Source: Staphylococcus sp. GSSP0090 (GTDB lineage: Bacteria; Bacillota; Bacilli; Staphylococcales; Staphylococcaceae). Taken from it: DNA of 64,000 nucleotides. Below are positions 49,993 through 63,525 of the stretch, one piece after another. Both the position numbers and the translations under genes were made by a program. The notes under the pieces were generated by a model, which did no database searches, was not told the origin of the DNA, and worked only from the letters and a program-made list of their open reading frames with translations. Where the stretch lies: the NCBI RefSeq assembly GCF_013391405.1, contig NZ_JACBFD010000018.1, forward strand, positions 1-64,000. Reading direction: 5' to 3'. Each line of letters opens with the position of its first letter. The first letter of the stretch is position 1.

Positions 49993-50023
49993 GTGGGACA
50001 GAAATAGATGTCCCACTTTTTTT
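49993..50023 (+). terminator. Intrinsic terminator of the 27-aa peptide gene, made of the GTGGGACA repeat
   Basis: GTGGGACA (49993-50000) and TGTCCCAC (50009-50016) form a perfect 8-bp stem followed by T7. The repeat's GGGACAGAAAT motif is also found at 24393 and, degraded, at 17689. The rest of 49941-50195 contains the next hairpin and no further gene. Confidence 0.85.
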
Positions 50024-50101
50024 ATTTATTTTGCCCATATCGCTTTAAACTAACTAGAGAAGATCGATTAATATCAACGTTGTTTTGTCTCTTATTTTAA
50101 A

Positions 50102-50149
50102 TAGGGGCTAATCAAACTTATTTAATAAAATAAATTTGGTTAGCCCCTA
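50102..50149. terminator. Long hairpin downstream of the 61-aa gene
   Basis: TAGGGGCTAA (50102) and TTAGCCCCTA (50140) pair perfectly and the stem continues inward with AT pairs. It probably ends transcription from the pyr side. Confidence 0.7.
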
Positions 50150-50195
50150 AATATTTAGCATGTTGTTAAATTAAATCGTCTATATGATAGGCTTG

Positions 50196-50381
50196 TTATT
50201 TAATATGCCCTTTTTGCTTTATAGTCGATTTAGATTTTTTATATATATTGTCTTCTGATTTATGCTTTAGCATATCGTAATCAATATCTGATGTGTTTTG
50301 ACTTCTATAATCTTCATTTTTGTTCAAAAATTTATTCAAATGTGCGAAATGATTATAAGCTGCTTTCGGGTCTTTTGTCAT
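50196..50381 (-). CDS. Conserved-looking hypothetical protein (61 aa)
   Basis: The 61-residue hydrophilic protein (KDPKAAYNHFAHLNKFLNK near the start, a Lys-rich end) has no recognised domain. GTGGAGGG lies six bases before the ATG at 50381, which supports a real gene. It follows pyrE by 21 bp on the same strand and may be the last gene of the pyrimidine transcript. Nothing suggests a pyrimidine role. No signal peptide or membrane segment is seen. Confidence 0.6.
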   Translation of the reverse strand: MTKDPKAAYNHFAHLNKFLNKNEDYRSQNTSDIDYDMLKHKSEDNIYKKSKSTIKQKGHIK

Positions 50382-50402
50382 AACATCCCTCCACTTAGTA
50401 TA

Positions 50403-51014
50403 TTATGACAAGTTGTCTCTCCAATCAACTAAAGACCTAATATCATTGTCAGAAATTTCTCCATTTTCCTTTGCAACATCAATTAATTCATTGTAATTAC
50501 TTAATGTATAAAATGGGATTTTCGCTTGTTCAAACTGTTCATCCGCTTTTTTAAGACCATAAGTAAAAATGGCTACAACACCAATAACATCTGCACCCGC
50601 TTCTCTTAAAGCTTCGACCGCAGTAATTGATGAACCTCCTGTTGAAATTAAATCTTCAATTACAACGACTTTTTTCCCCTTACTTAATGCACCTTCAATT
50701 TGATTTTGTTTGCCATGACTTTTACTTTTAGAACGAACATAGTTCATCGGTAAAGCTAATTTTTCAGAAACATACGCAGCATGTGGAATACCAGCCGTGG
50801 CAGTACCTGAAACAATTTCTACATCTGTAAAATATGTTTCAATTAAATCGCAAAGTCCATCTCTAATATGCTGACGTACTTCCGGATATCCAAGCGTTAC
50901 ACGATTATCACAATATATTGGTGATTTTATACCTGAACTCCAAGTAAATGGATCGTTTGGTGATAATGATACTGCTTCAATTTCTAATAATGCTTTTGCA
51001 ATTGCTTTAGCCAT
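50403..51014 (-). CDS. pyrE: Orotate phosphoribosyltransferase
   Basis: PyrE makes OMP from orotate and PRPP. The 203-residue protein has the PRPP motif [24 protein letters not shown], and [15 protein letters not shown] for the substrate loop. [13 protein letters not shown] is the catalytic flexible loop. It starts one base after the pyrF stop. Confidence 0.96.
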   Translation of the reverse strand: MAKAIAKALLEIEAVSLSPNDPFTWSSGIKSPIYCDNRVTLGYPEVRQHIRDGLCDLIETYFTDVEIVSGTATAGIPHAAYVSEKLALPMNYVRSKSKSHGKQNQIEGALSKGKKVVVIEDLISTGGSSITAVEALREAGADVIGVVAIFTYGLKKADEQFEQAKIPFYTLSNYNELIDVAKENGEISDNDIRSLVDWRDNLS

Positions 51015-51015
51015 A

Positions 51016-51708
51016 TTAACCTAACCAACTTTCTTTGATTTTATGATAACTTGCTACTGGGTTTTCACTTTTGGTAATTGGTCTACCAACAACAATATGT
51101 GTTGAACCTAATTTTTTAGCATCTTCTGGTGTTGTAATACGCTTTTGATCGTCTGAGCTAGCATCTTTGGGTCTGATACCAGGTGTTACCTTTAAAAAAT
51201 CGTTCCCTAATTCTTGTTTTACTAATTCTGCTTCTAATGGTGAACATACGATGCCATCCAAACCAGATGATTGAGCTAAAGTTGCATAGTTCAATACAGC
51301 TTCCTCAATCGATGTTTGAATATTTTGTTCGTTATGCAGCATCGTTTCTGTAGTTGACGTCAATTGAGTAACCGCAATTAATTTAATATTCGGGTTGTGT
51401 TTTTGCAAACCATTTAAGGCTTGTTTCATCATTTCTGAACCACCTGCAGCATGCACATTCACAAGGTCCACATTAAGTTTACTCAAGCCTTCCATTGCTT
51501 TACCAACCGTATTAGGAATATCGTGTAATTTTAAATCAAGAAAAATATCATGACCTCTATCCTTTATTGAAGCAATTAATTGAGGCCCAGTTTGATAAAA
51601 AAGTTCCATACCAATTTTAACAAATAATGGTTCATTAAATTGGTCTAAAAACTGGTTGACAGCTTCTGTTGAATCAAAATCTAAAGCAATAATTGGCAAG
51701 TTTTTCAT
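51016..51708 (-). CDS. pyrF: Orotidine 5'-phosphate decarboxylase
   Basis: PyrF produces UMP. The 230-residue TIM barrel has the catalytic [15 protein letters not shown] (Asp-Lys-Asp set), [15 protein letters not shown] and HIVVGRPIT phosphate-binding motifs. It lies 97 bp after carB, a larger gap than elsewhere in the operon. Confidence 0.97.
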   Translation of the reverse strand: MKNLPIIALDFDSTEAVNQFLDQFNEPLFVKIGMELFYQTGPQLIASIKDRGHDIFLDLKLHDIPNTVGKAMEGLSKLNVDLVNVHAAGGSEMMKQALNGLQKHNPNIKLIAVTQLTSTTETMLHNEQNIQTSIEEAVLNYATLAQSSGLDGIVCSPLEAELVKQELGNDFLKVTPGIRPKDASSDDQKRITTPEDAKKLGSTHIVVGRPITKSENPVASYHKIKESWLG

Positions 51709-51805
51709 CTAGAACTACATCCTAACCTTTTTTATTTCATCTTATTGTATCCATAATAAAGTATATGAGTATTTATCATTATCACGTTTTATTATTTATG
51801 AATGA

Positions 51806-54800
51806 CTACATATTTTTCATAGTGAATGTCATGCTTTCAATCACACGAGTCAGTGCAACGACTGTATCAAGTGATGTTAGACAAGGGACACCATTTTCTA
51901 CAGAGGCACGTCTAATTTGGAAACCATCACGCTCGAATTCTTTACCTTTAGTCATCGTATTCACAACAATTTGTACCTCTCCATTTTGAATACGTGTAAG
52001 TAAATCATCTTCGCCACCAATTTTTCCTACTACTTCAGAAGGGATATTATTTTCAGCTAATTTTCGTGCAGTACCTTGTGTAGCTAAAATTCTATAACCT
52101 ACTTCATTTAATCGTTGTGCGATAGAAACAATTTCATCTTTGTCTTTATCACTAACTGTCATCAAGACTGTACCATGATCTTTAACTTCCATACCACTCG
52201 CAGTTAAACCTTTAAAAAGTGCTTTTTCCATAGTAGCATCTTTACCCATTACTTCACCTGTAGATTTCATTTCAGGCCCTAATGTGATATCAACATTTTT
52301 TAATTTATTAAAGCTAAATACGGGTGCTTTAACAAATACGCCTTCTGTATAAGGTTGAATGCCTGGTTGGTAACCTAAATCCACTAACTTATCACCTATG
52401 ATGGCACGCATAGCTAACTGTGCCATTTGAATGTTTGTAATCTTACTTAAAAATGGTACCGTACGACTAGAACGTGGGTTCACTTCTAAGACATATACAC
52501 CATCATGCGCAATAACAAATTGAATGTTGATTAAACCTACAATATTCAAGCCTTTTGCTAAGCGAATCGTAAAGTCTTCTAATGTAGTCATTTCTTCTTG
52601 TGTTAACGTTTGTGGTGGATAAACAGCTATGGAATCACCTGAATGAACACCAGCTCTTTCAATATGCTCCATAATACCTGGTATAATCACTGTTTCACCA
52701 TCAGAAATGGCATCTACTTCAATTTCTTTACCAGTCAAGTATCTGTCGACTAATACAGGGTGATCAGGACTGGCTTTAACTGCTTGGTTCATATAGTTTT
52801 CTAATTCAGCATCACTATTAACGATTTCCATAGCGCGACCGCCTAAAACATAAGAAGGTCTGACTACAACTGGATAGCCAATACTACGTGCATTTTCTAA
52901 TGCTTCTTGCGGTGAGGTTGCAGTTTTACCATTAGGTTGCGGTACATCAATTGTGTGTAATAATGCTTCAAATTCTTTACGGTCTTCCGCTCTATTTAAA
53001 TCTTCTAATGATGTGCCTAAAATTTTCACATCGTGCTTCGCGAGTTTATCAGCTAAATTAATTGCCGTTTGCCCACCAAACTGTACAACGACGCCTTTAG
53101 GTTGTTCTAAATCTATGATATTCATGACATCTTCTTCAGTTAGTGGTTCAAAGTATAATTTATCTGAAATAGAAAAGTCAGTTGAAACAGTTTCTGGATT
53201 GTTGTTAACAATAATCGCTTCATAGCCAGCTTGTTGAATCGCCCATACAGCATGTACAGTGGCATAGTCAAATTCTACACCTTGTCCAATTCGAATAGGA
53301 CCTGAACCTAAAACAAGAATTTTTTCTTTTTCTGTTACTATAGATTCATTCTCATATTCATATGTGCCGTAATAATAAGGTGTCGCAGATTCAAATTCTG
53401 CAGCACATGTATCAACCATTTTATATACAGGTATAATACCGTTTTGTTGTCTTAAATTGTATACTTCTTCTTCTGTCATATCGAATCGATGCGCAATGAC
53501 TCTATCGCTAAAGCCATAATTTTTTGCAAATTTTAAATAATCGATATCACCTTTATTTGATTTCAAATCGTGTTCAATATCAATGATGTGTTGAAATTTA
53601 TTTAAGAAGAAATAATCTATTTTGGTCATTTCATGAATTTCTTCTAGTGTAGTACCTCTGCGAATTGCCTCGCCAATAAAGAATAATCGTTCATCATCTT
53701 GGTCTTGAATACGTTCTTTAATATAATCCAAATCAAACGTTTCACCATTAGGTAATCCTAGGTGATGTACACCATATTCTAAGGAACGTATTGCTTTAAG
53801 TAGTGATTCTTCATATGTTCTACCAATTGCCATAACTTCGCCAGTTGCTTTCATTTGCGTACCTAAAACACGTTCTCCTTTTTCAAATTTATCAAATGGA
53901 AAACGAGGGATTTTAGAAATGACATAATCTAAAGTTGGTTCAAAAGCAGCGTATGATGTTTCTGTGATTGGATTTAACATTTCATCTAGCGTTAAGCCAA
54001 TAGCGATTTTAGCTGCTAATTTAGCAATTGGATAGCCTGTTGCTTTTGAAGCTAATGCAGATGATCTTGAAACTCGCGGATTCACTTCAATAATATAATA
54101 ATCTAATGAATGTGGGTCTAACGCTAATTGCACATTACATCCACCTTCTATACCGAGTGCTCGAATCACTTTCAATGATACATCACGTAACATTTGATAC
54201 TCTACATCTGATAGTGTTTGACTTGGTGCAACGACGATTGAATCACCTGTATGTATTCCCACAGGGTCAATATTTTCCATATTACAAACTACGATAGCGT
54301 TATCGTTTTTATCACGCATCACTTCATATTCTATTTCTTTAAATCCTGCAATTGATTTTTCAATTAGACATTGTGTTGCCGGACTATAATGTAGACCGTT
54401 TGTTACAATTTCTTTGAATTCTGCATCATTGTGACAAATACCGCCACCTGTACCGCCCATCGTAAATGCAGGTCTAACGATAAGTGGATAGCCTACTTCT
54501 TCTTTAAAAGCAAAAGCTTGCTCAACTGTATTAACGATATCACTTTCAGGCACTGGCACACCTAAGTCATTCATCAGTGTTCTAAATAACTCTCTATCTT
54601 CTGCCTGTTGAATCGATTCTAGTTCAGTACCTAGTAGTTTCACATTATTCGCTTCTAGTTCACCACTATCATGCAGTTGAATCGCCATATTTAAACCTGT
54701 TTGACCACCAAGTGTAGGTAATAAAGCATCTGGTTGTTCCTTACGGATAATACGAGCGATGAAGTCATGCGTTAAAGGCTCAATATAAACTTTATCTGCA

Positions 54801-54979
54801 ATTTCGTTATCTGTCATAATTGTTGCAGGATTGGAATTCACTAAAATGACGCGGTAACCTTCTTCTTTTAACGCAAGACAAGCTTGAGTTCCAGCGTAAT
54901 CAAACTCTGCGGCTTGACCGATAATAATTGGTCCTGATCCTATTACTAAAATGGTTTCTATATCTTGACGTTTAGGCAT
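51806..54979 (-). CDS. carB: Carbamoyl-phosphate synthase large subunit
   Basis: The large subunit makes carbamoyl phosphate from ammonia, bicarbonate and ATP. The 1057-residue protein shows two ATP-grasp halves, each starting with a similar ILVIGSGP or ILVLGSGP loop, followed by an oligomerisation domain and a C-terminal MGS-type allosteric domain (residues about 930-1057). [10 protein letters not shown] at 54979 is the start; it overlaps the carA end by 8 nt. A longer frame to 55009 lies in carA. Confidence 0.97.
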   Translation of the reverse strand: MPKRQDIETILVIGSGPIIIGQAAEFDYAGTQACLALKEEGYRVILVNSNPATIMTDNEIADKVYIEPLTHDFIARIIRKEQPDALLPTLGGQTGLNMAIQLHDSGELEANNVKLLGTELESIQQAEDRELFRTLMNDLGVPVPESDIVNTVEQAFAFKEEVGYPLIVRPAFTMGGTGGGICHNDAEFKEIVTNGLHYSPATQCLIEKSIAGFKEIEYEVMRDKNDNAIVVCNMENIDPVGIHTGDSIVVAPSQTLSDVEYQMLRDVSLKVIRALGIEGGCNVQLALDPHSLDYYIIEVNPRVSRSSALASKATGYPIAKLAAKIAIGLTLDEMLNPITETSYAAFEPTLDYVISKIPRFPFDKFEKGERVLGTQMKATGEVMAIGRTYEESLLKAIRSLEYGVHHLGLPNGETFDLDYIKERIQDQDDERLFFIGEAIRRGTTLEEIHEMTKIDYFFLNKFQHIIDIEHDLKSNKGDIDYLKFAKNYGFSDRVIAHRFDMTEEEVYNLRQQNGIIPVYKMVDTCAAEFESATPYYYGTYEYENESIVTEKEKILVLGSGPIRIGQGVEFDYATVHAVWAIQQAGYEAIIVNNNPETVSTDFSISDKLYFEPLTEEDVMNIIDLEQPKGVVVQFGGQTAINLADKLAKHDVKILGTSLEDLNRAEDRKEFEALLHTIDVPQPNGKTATSPQEALENARSIGYPVVVRPSYVLGGRAMEIVNSDAELENYMNQAVKASPDHPVLVDRYLTGKEIEVDAISDGETVIIPGIMEHIERAGVHSGDSIAVYPPQTLTQEEMTTLEDFTIRLAKGLNIVGLINIQFVIAHDGVYVLEVNPRSSRTVPFLSKITNIQMAQLAMRAIIGDKLVDLGYQPGIQPYTEGVFVKAPVFSFNKLKNVDITLGPEMKSTGEVMGKDATMEKALFKGLTASGMEVKDHGTVLMTVSDKDKDEIVSIAQRLNEVGYRILATQGTARKLAENNIPSEVVGKIGGEDDLLTRIQNGEVQIVVNTMTKGKEFERDGFQIRRASVENGVPCLTSLDTVVALTRVIESMTFTMKNM

Positions 54980-56071
54980 TATTTGTAAGCTCCTTTGTTT
55001 TATATTCATTCATCATGTCTATAAATTCATCGAATAAGTAGTTTGAGTCGGATGGTCCTGGACATGCTTCTGGATGATATTGTACTGAGAAAGCAGGTAA
55101 TGATTTATGTCTCAAACCTTCAACCGTATCATCATTTATCGCGATGTGTGTCACTTCTAAGTCTGTATTTTTTAACGACGCTTTATCAATGGCATAGCCG
55201 TGATTTTGACTTGTTAATGCTATCTTGCCAGTTTTTAAATCTTTAACCGGATGATTCGCACCTCTATGACCAAATTTCATTTTAAATGATGTAGCCCCTT
55301 GTGATAATGCAAATAATTGATGTCCTAAACATATACCGAAAAATGGAATTTTACCTAAAATGCCTTTTATCATTTCTACAGCTACATGGACTTCTTCAGG
55401 GTCTCCTGGTCCGTTTGACAACATCACACCTTCAGGGGACATGCGCATAATCTCTTCTGCTGAAGTATCATAAGGCACTACAGTGACATTACAACCACGC
55501 GCATTTAATTCTCTAACGATGTTTTGCTTTTTCCCAAAATCTACTAAAACAACGCTAAGTCCGTATCCTGTAGAAACATAAGGTGATTTAGTAGAGACTG
55601 TTGTAACTTCATTTCGTGGCAATTCAACTGCTTGAAGTTTTGCAATCACTGCGTCAATATCATTTTTTTCATCTGTAAAAGCAGCTTTCAACACACCATG
55701 ATTTCTTATCTTACGTGTAATACTGCGTGTATCAACACCTGAAATACCTGGTATATCATATTCTTGTAATACTTCATGAAATGTCTTTTGCTTTCTGAAG
55801 TTACTTGGTTGACGACTTGCTTCTTTAACTACAACACCATTTAACGTTGGAACCAATGATTCGAAATCATCTCTATTAATACCATAATTACCAATTAAAG
55901 GATAAGTAAATGTAATAATCTGGCCGGTATACGATGGGTCTGAAATGGTTTCTTGATAACCAGTCATAGCTGTATTAAATACAATTTCACCTAATGTTAA
56001 CTGATCTGAACCTATTGGATAACCTTCATAATATGAACCATCTTCTAAAACGAGATAACGTTTTTTCAACA

Positions 56072-56072
<1 letters not shown>
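54972..56072 (-). CDS. carA: Carbamoyl-phosphate synthase small subunit (glutaminase)
   Basis: The 366-residue subunit has the N-terminal CPSase-small domain ([16 protein letters not shown]) and a class I glutaminase domain with the nucleophile in [13 protein letters not shown] and the HPEA dyad. It provides ammonia to CarB. Its ATG shares one base with the pyrC stop. Confidence 0.97.
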
Positions 56073-59585
<3,513 letters not shown>

Positions 59586-59610
59586 GTTTATGCTTCCTCT
59601 CATAAAAAAA

Positions 59611-59639
59611 TCTCTTTACATTAAATTCATGTAAAGAGA
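59611..59639 (-). terminator. Attenuator terminator upstream of pyrP
   Basis: Minus-strand stem TCTCTTTACAT / ATGTAAAGAGA followed by T7, 26 bases before the pyrP ATG. It would stop transcription when PyrR-UMP is bound. Confidence 0.8.
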
Positions 59640-59820
59640 CTAAAAAGTACATTATCCATTTTACTTATATACATCCACAATTGATGTTACTTCTATCACA
59701 TGAATGTAATGTATAAATAAAATGAGATAATTGAAGAGGGCGTGTTCATTGTTTACTTGATAAACGGATGTATGACGATAATACATATATCATTAATGGT
59801 ACATCCATTTAACCCTCTTC

Positions 59821-59852
59821 CCTTTTTCAGTCTCTCGTACCGAATTAAAAGG
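59821..59852 (-). promoter_or_regulatory. Second PyrR-binding hairpin (pyrR-pyrP gap), diverged
   Basis: On the minus strand CCTTTT (59852-59847) pairs with AAAAGG (59826-59821) and encloses GGTACGAGAGACT. The architecture equals the first PyrR site at 60625-60659, and the GAGAG loop is kept, but several consensus positions differ. It lies just downstream of the pyrR stop. Confidence 0.5.
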
Positions 59853-59854
59853 TG

Positions 59855-60382
59855 CTATTCAATTACTACTGCATTTCTTTCATCTATTTCTTCTAAATAT
59901 ACCGAAACATCTTCTTCCTTTGCTGTTGGAATATTTTTTCCTACAAAGTCAGCTCTTATTGGTAATTCTCTATGGCCTCTATCAACAAGTGTTGCTAACC
60001 CAATCTTCTTAGGCCTTGCAGACTGTAACACAGCATCTAGAGACGCTCTTACCGTTCTACCAGTATATAAGACATCATCGATAATAATCACAACTTGATT
60101 ATTAATGTTTACATCAATTTCATAGGATTTTTCATCTACTTGATTTATCGTTTGTTGCAAATCATCTCTAAATAGAGTGATATCTATCGTACCTGTAGGA
60201 ACAGCAATTTCATCAATTTGCTCAATTTTCTGTTGAATGCGTCTCGCTAAAAATGCGCCACGTGTTTTAATACCTAATAAGATTAAATTATCAGTACCTT
60301 TATTATATTCTAAAATTTCGTGTGCAATACGTGTAACCGTACGTTGTATTGCCGCTTCATCCATAATAATGCGTTCTGACAT
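59855..60382 (-). CDS. pyrR: Pyrimidine operon attenuation protein / uracil phosphoribosyltransferase PyrR
   Basis: PyrR binds leader RNA in response to UMP and stops pyr transcription; it also has weak UPRT activity. The 175-residue PRTase-fold protein has the motif [21 protein letters not shown] for PRPP binding, and [16 protein letters not shown] 60382 matches the family; a longer frame to 60391 is not needed. It is the first gene of the operon, behind its own attenuator. Confidence 0.96.
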   Translation of the reverse strand: MSERIIMDEAAIQRTVTRIAHEILEYNKGTDNLILLGIKTRGAFLARRIQQKIEQIDEIAVPTGTIDITLFRDDLQQTINQVDEKSYEIDVNINNQVVIIIDDVLYTGRTVRASLDAVLQSARPKKIGLATLVDRGHRELPIRADFVGKNIPTAKEEDVSVYLEEIDERNAVVIE

Positions 60383-60423
60383 CTTAGGCACCTACCTTTT
60401 TAAAATGATGATGATATAAAAAA

Positions 60424-60451
60424 ACCTCATGCCTTTACTAAGACATGAGGT
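60424..60451 (-). terminator. Attenuator terminator upstream of pyrR
   Basis: ACCTCATG and CATGAGGT (60424-60431, 60444-60451) form a perfect 8-bp stem, extended by A/T pairs, with T7 on the minus strand. It lies 41 bp before the pyrR ATG. Confidence 0.9.
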
Positions 60452-60624
60452 TTGTTAAAGCGTATGACAAACGTATCAGAGACATATGCTTCTAAATTCA
60501 AGCTAATTTCTCTTTACAGTGTTTTTACTAACAACTGTACGGTCTATTGTGTTATATGATGATAACTACAATTAGATGATTCTCAAATGAGAAACATTGG
60601 TTTGTCTACCTTTAATAAATACAT

Positions 60625-60659
60625 GTCTTCGAAGCCTCTCTGGACTTACAATTAAAGAC
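60625..60659 (-). promoter_or_regulatory. PyrR-binding hairpin of the pyr leader
   Basis: Minus-strand AGTCCAGAGAGGCT (60646-60633) matches the PyrR consensus ARUCCNGNGAGGYU exactly. It is held by a GTCTT / AAGAC stem. It is the anti-antiterminator of the attenuator ending at 60424. Confidence 0.9.
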
Positions 60660-60684
60660 GTACGCTCTTTATTAAACTGTTACC

Positions 60685-60713
60685 ATACTACCATGAAACA
60701 CATGCGCTTGCAA
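60685..60713 (-). promoter_or_regulatory. Promoter of the pyr operon
   Basis: Minus-strand TTGCAA (60713-60708), 17-bp spacer, TAGTAT (60690-60685), with TG before the -10. The predicted start near 60678 puts the PyrR hairpin about 20 bases into the transcript. The whole 60383-60889 gap is thus the pyr leader plus the rluD downstream side. Confidence 0.8.
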
Positions 60714-60889
60714 GTGACTCAAGCAATAAACCACAAAAATGAAACTGAAAACAATATAATTAATTCAAGTTCAGACAGTTATCTATAGTAGCAATGAACT
60801 AGCTTTGAATGGAATTAATCTCTAGGTATAGGGTGCTAATCCATTTTTCTTTACTTGATATCCATATACAAAGTTATGCTCTATGATTT

Positions 60890-61807
60890 TTATTTGTCAC
60901 TTCTACGTAATTCTGATAGTAATTGTTCAAAATCATCAGGTAATGCTGTTGATTTTTCAATATACTCATGTGTCACTGGATGTTCAAAGCCAATAATGCC
61001 AGCGTGCAATGCTTGCCCACCTATATCTAATGTTTTTTTGGGGCCATATTTTGGGTCACCAACTAGTGGATAACCAATATATTTCATATGCACACGGATT
61101 TGGTGAGTACGTCCAGTTTCTAATTGACACTCTATTAATGTGTACTTATTAAAATGTTCTAAAACATTAAAATGTGTCACTGCTTCTTTTCCATCATCAA
61201 CAACATCCATAGATTGACGATCATTTTTATTTCTACCAATAGGTGCATCGACCGTACCGTAATCATGTGGTATATTACCATGTACCAAAGCGACATATTT
61301 TCGTGTCACCGTTTTATTGACAAGTTGATCTACTAAACTACGATGCGCTACGTCATTTTTAGCAACCATAAGTAAACCTGATGTATCTTTATCTATACGA
61401 TGCACAATACCTGGTCTTATTTCACCATTAATGCCTGATAAATCTTTCATTTGATACATTAATCCATTCACTAATGTACCCGTATAATGACCTGCAGAGG
61501 GATGCACAACCATACCTTTAGGTTTATAGACAATCGCTACATCATTATCTTCATAATAAATATCTAAATTTAAATTTTCTGGTTGTATATCAGCTTCGAC
61601 CGTTTCTTTTTCGGTTACAACAATGTGGTCATTTATTTTTGTCTTGTAATTAGATTTAATGACTTGGTCATTTACTTTTACAAGTGAAGCTTTAATCCAG
61701 TCTTGTATCTGAGTACGAGACCACTCTGAATTGTATTCAGGTAGTAATTTGTCGATACGTTGGCCTACGTCTTCTGGATTTTCAATCTTAAACTCATGTA
61801 TATCCAT
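60890..61807 (-). CDS. rluD: 23S rRNA pseudouridine synthase RluD
   Basis: The 305-residue enzyme has an N-terminal S4 domain (GQRIDKLLPEYNSEWSRTQIQ) and a catalytic domain with the Asp in RPGIVHRIDKDTSGLLMVAK. HQIRVHMKYIGYPLVGDPKYG follows. It modifies the 23S helix-69 region and supports 50S assembly. It is 12 bases downstream of lspA. Confidence 0.95.
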   Translation of the reverse strand: MDIHEFKIENPEDVGQRIDKLLPEYNSEWSRTQIQDWIKASLVKVNDQVIKSNYKTKINDHIVVTEKETVEADIQPENLNLDIYYEDNDVAIVYKPKGMVVHPSAGHYTGTLVNGLMYQMKDLSGINGEIRPGIVHRIDKDTSGLLMVAKNDVAHRSLVDQLVNKTVTRKYVALVHGNIPHDYGTVDAPIGRNKNDRQSMDVVDDGKEAVTHFNVLEHFNKYTLIECQLETGRTHQIRVHMKYIGYPLVGDPKYGPKKTLDIGGQALHAGIIGFEHPVTHEYIEKSTALPDDFEQLLSELRRSDK

Positions 61808-61819
61808 ACAATATCTCTC

Positions 61820-62296
61820 CTATTCTTCTTTCTTCATATCTGTTAGCAAAGCGATAATAATTAACAACACGCCTATCGTCAAACTTGAATCAGCTACATT
61901 AAATATTGGGAAATTATAACCAAAGATATATGTATCTACAAAGTCTACAACTTCACCATGTAATATACGATCGATGAAATTACCTAATGCACCAGCAAAT
62001 AATAAGCTAATTGCGATTTGCATCAATAAATTGTTTTTTGCTTCTTTAATAAAAAAGACGATGAGTACAATCAGTATAATGATTGTGATAATAAAGAAAA
62101 AACTCATCTTTCCACTTAAAATGCCCCAAGCTGCACCATCGTTACGATGCGAAGTTATATTTAAAAAGTTGGGAATAACTTCAAATGAATCTCCCACTTT
62201 CATAGAACTAGCAATAATAAATTTTGTGATTTGATCTAATATTAATATAATGATTGTTATGAATAAAGACATACCAATATAGTACTGACGTTTCAT
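61820..62296 (-). CDS. lspA: Lipoprotein signal peptidase II
   Basis: LspA cleaves prolipoproteins after lipidation. The 158-residue membrane protein has four helices and the catalytic aspartates in GALGNFIDR and FNVADSSLTIG. Conserved LDQITKFII and SHRNDGAAWG are also seen. GGAGG precedes the ATG. Confidence 0.97.
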   Translation of the reverse strand: MKRQYYIGMSLFITIIILILDQITKFIIASSMKVGDSFEVIPNFLNITSHRNDGAAWGILSGKMSFFFIITIIILIVLIVFFIKEAKNNLLMQIAISLLFAGALGNFIDRILHGEVVDFVDTYIFGYNFPIFNVADSSLTIGVLLIIIALLTDMKKEE

Positions 62297-62473
62297 GTCT
62301 GTACCTCCTATTCTACGTTCAGTCGCTTTTCAACAACTTTCATTATATCCTACTCAAACTTATAAAAAAAGTTACAGTTTCATTATCTGTAAAAAAATAT
62401 GTCATCATACGACATTTTAAATTTTAAAACTATTTCAATATAAAGCAAAACTTAACATGAAACACATACACAT

Positions 62474-63268
62474 TTATATTACTTTGTAAAAATTAAACCT
62501 AAATTGAATGCCATCCGGTCCAGTTAACTGCTTATGCGTTGTTTCAGGGTAATGATAATCTACACAAGCTAAACCATACGTCCGTCCATTTTCAATACGC
62601 TTGATACTGGAGTACCAATTATTGACAACAATATGCTGATGATACCCATTTGACGATAAATATACAGCATGATTGGTTTCTAAAGCGGATGGTTCTAAAC
62701 CAAAAAATCGTTTGTAATATGATTTAATGCGATTTAACTCTATGGTTTTTAAATTAATATAACCAATAATACTTTCATCAGGAATACCTTGCCACTTTTC
62801 ATTAGATACATAAGTCAGTAAATGTGGCACATTGATCGGTTGGGTTTCTAATACAACTTGTCCATTTTCAAAAGACCAATCTTCCATGGGATTATCAACA
62901 TAGAATTCAAGCCCATTGCCCTCAGGATCTTCTAGAAAAATAGAGGTAGCTACTTCGTGTTCACCACCGTTAACTGGAATTGTATATTCACTTAATTGTA
63001 CGAGTAAATCTGCTAAATCTGTCTTTGACGGTAATTTGATAGCTAAATGAAATAATCCAGCTTCAGATGTTAACGGTTCTCTACCCATATTGATTTGATT
63101 TAATGTTAAAAAATGATTTAAATTCCCTATTTCATAATGAACAATAGAAAGCGATTCATTCACGACATTCAATCCTAATATATCCTGATAAAAATGCTTC
63201 ATTGTTTCTTTATCTCTTACATTTAACGTAATGCCATTTACAAAATGTGCACTTTGATTATGAAACAT
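62474..63268 (-). CDS. Two-domain VOC (glyoxalase / extradiol dioxygenase-like) protein
   Basis: The 264-residue protein has two VOC modules, about residues 5-130 and 155-264. It resembles CatE-type catechol 2,3-dioxygenases (GLFHLAIKLPSKTDLADLL; DPEGNGLEFYVDN). The first metal-ligand histidine normally near the start of each module appears to be replaced (FVNGITLNV; IGYINLKT), so enzymatic activity is uncertain. ATG 63268 has AAAGGTG upstream, and the longer frame to 63292 is rejected. It is a single gene between ileS and lspA, where Bacillus has none. Confidence 0.75.
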   Translation of the reverse strand: MFHNQSAHFVNGITLNVRDKETMKHFYQDILGLNVVNESLSIVHYEIGNLNHFLTLNQINMGREPLTSEAGLFHLAIKLPSKTDLADLLVQLSEYTIPVNGGEHEVATSIFLEDPEGNGLEFYVDNPMEDWSFENGQVVLETQPINVPHLLTYVSNEKWQGIPDESIIGYINLKTIELNRIKSYYKRFFGLEPSALETNHAVYLSSNGYHQHIVVNNWYSSIKRIENGRTYGLACVDYHYPETTHKQLTGPDGIQFRFNFYKVI

Positions 63269-63340
63269 GTCAAACACCTTTCTAAATACCAATTTTTCTA
63301 TTTTAAAATGGCACTTTATATTTAATTTACAACTAAATAG

Positions 63341-63394
63341 GCTAATGCATCATTACTTCAGTTTTAAAATAACTGTACGTACTGGCGCATTAGC
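63341..63394. other. Hairpin in the VOC upstream region
   Basis: GCTAATGC (63341) and GCATTAGC (63387) pair perfectly, with an inner CAGTT / AACTG. It lies 73 bases before the VOC start on the minus strand. Its role is unknown. Confidence 0.4.
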
Positions 63395-63447
63395 TTATTA
63401 TTTTAATTTACAATTACTAAATTATAACAACAATTCATGTAATAAGA

Positions 63448-63488
63448 AAAGGTTACTTAATTTGCTGAATGCAAATTAAGTAACCTTT
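63448..63488 (-). terminator. Terminator of ileS
   Basis: Arms AAAGGTTACTTAATTTGC (63448) and GCAAATTAAGTAACCTTT (63471) form a perfect 18-bp stem, 37 bp past the ileS stop, with TTTCTT after it on the minus strand. Confidence 0.8.
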
Positions 63489-63525
63489 GAACTTATTGAA
63501 TCAACTTTTCTTATTTCATAATTTC

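Noticed and set aside
63269-63525. T-box leader for ileS
   Set aside because: The region is downstream of ileS, which runs on the minus strand; a T-box would lie beyond the window.
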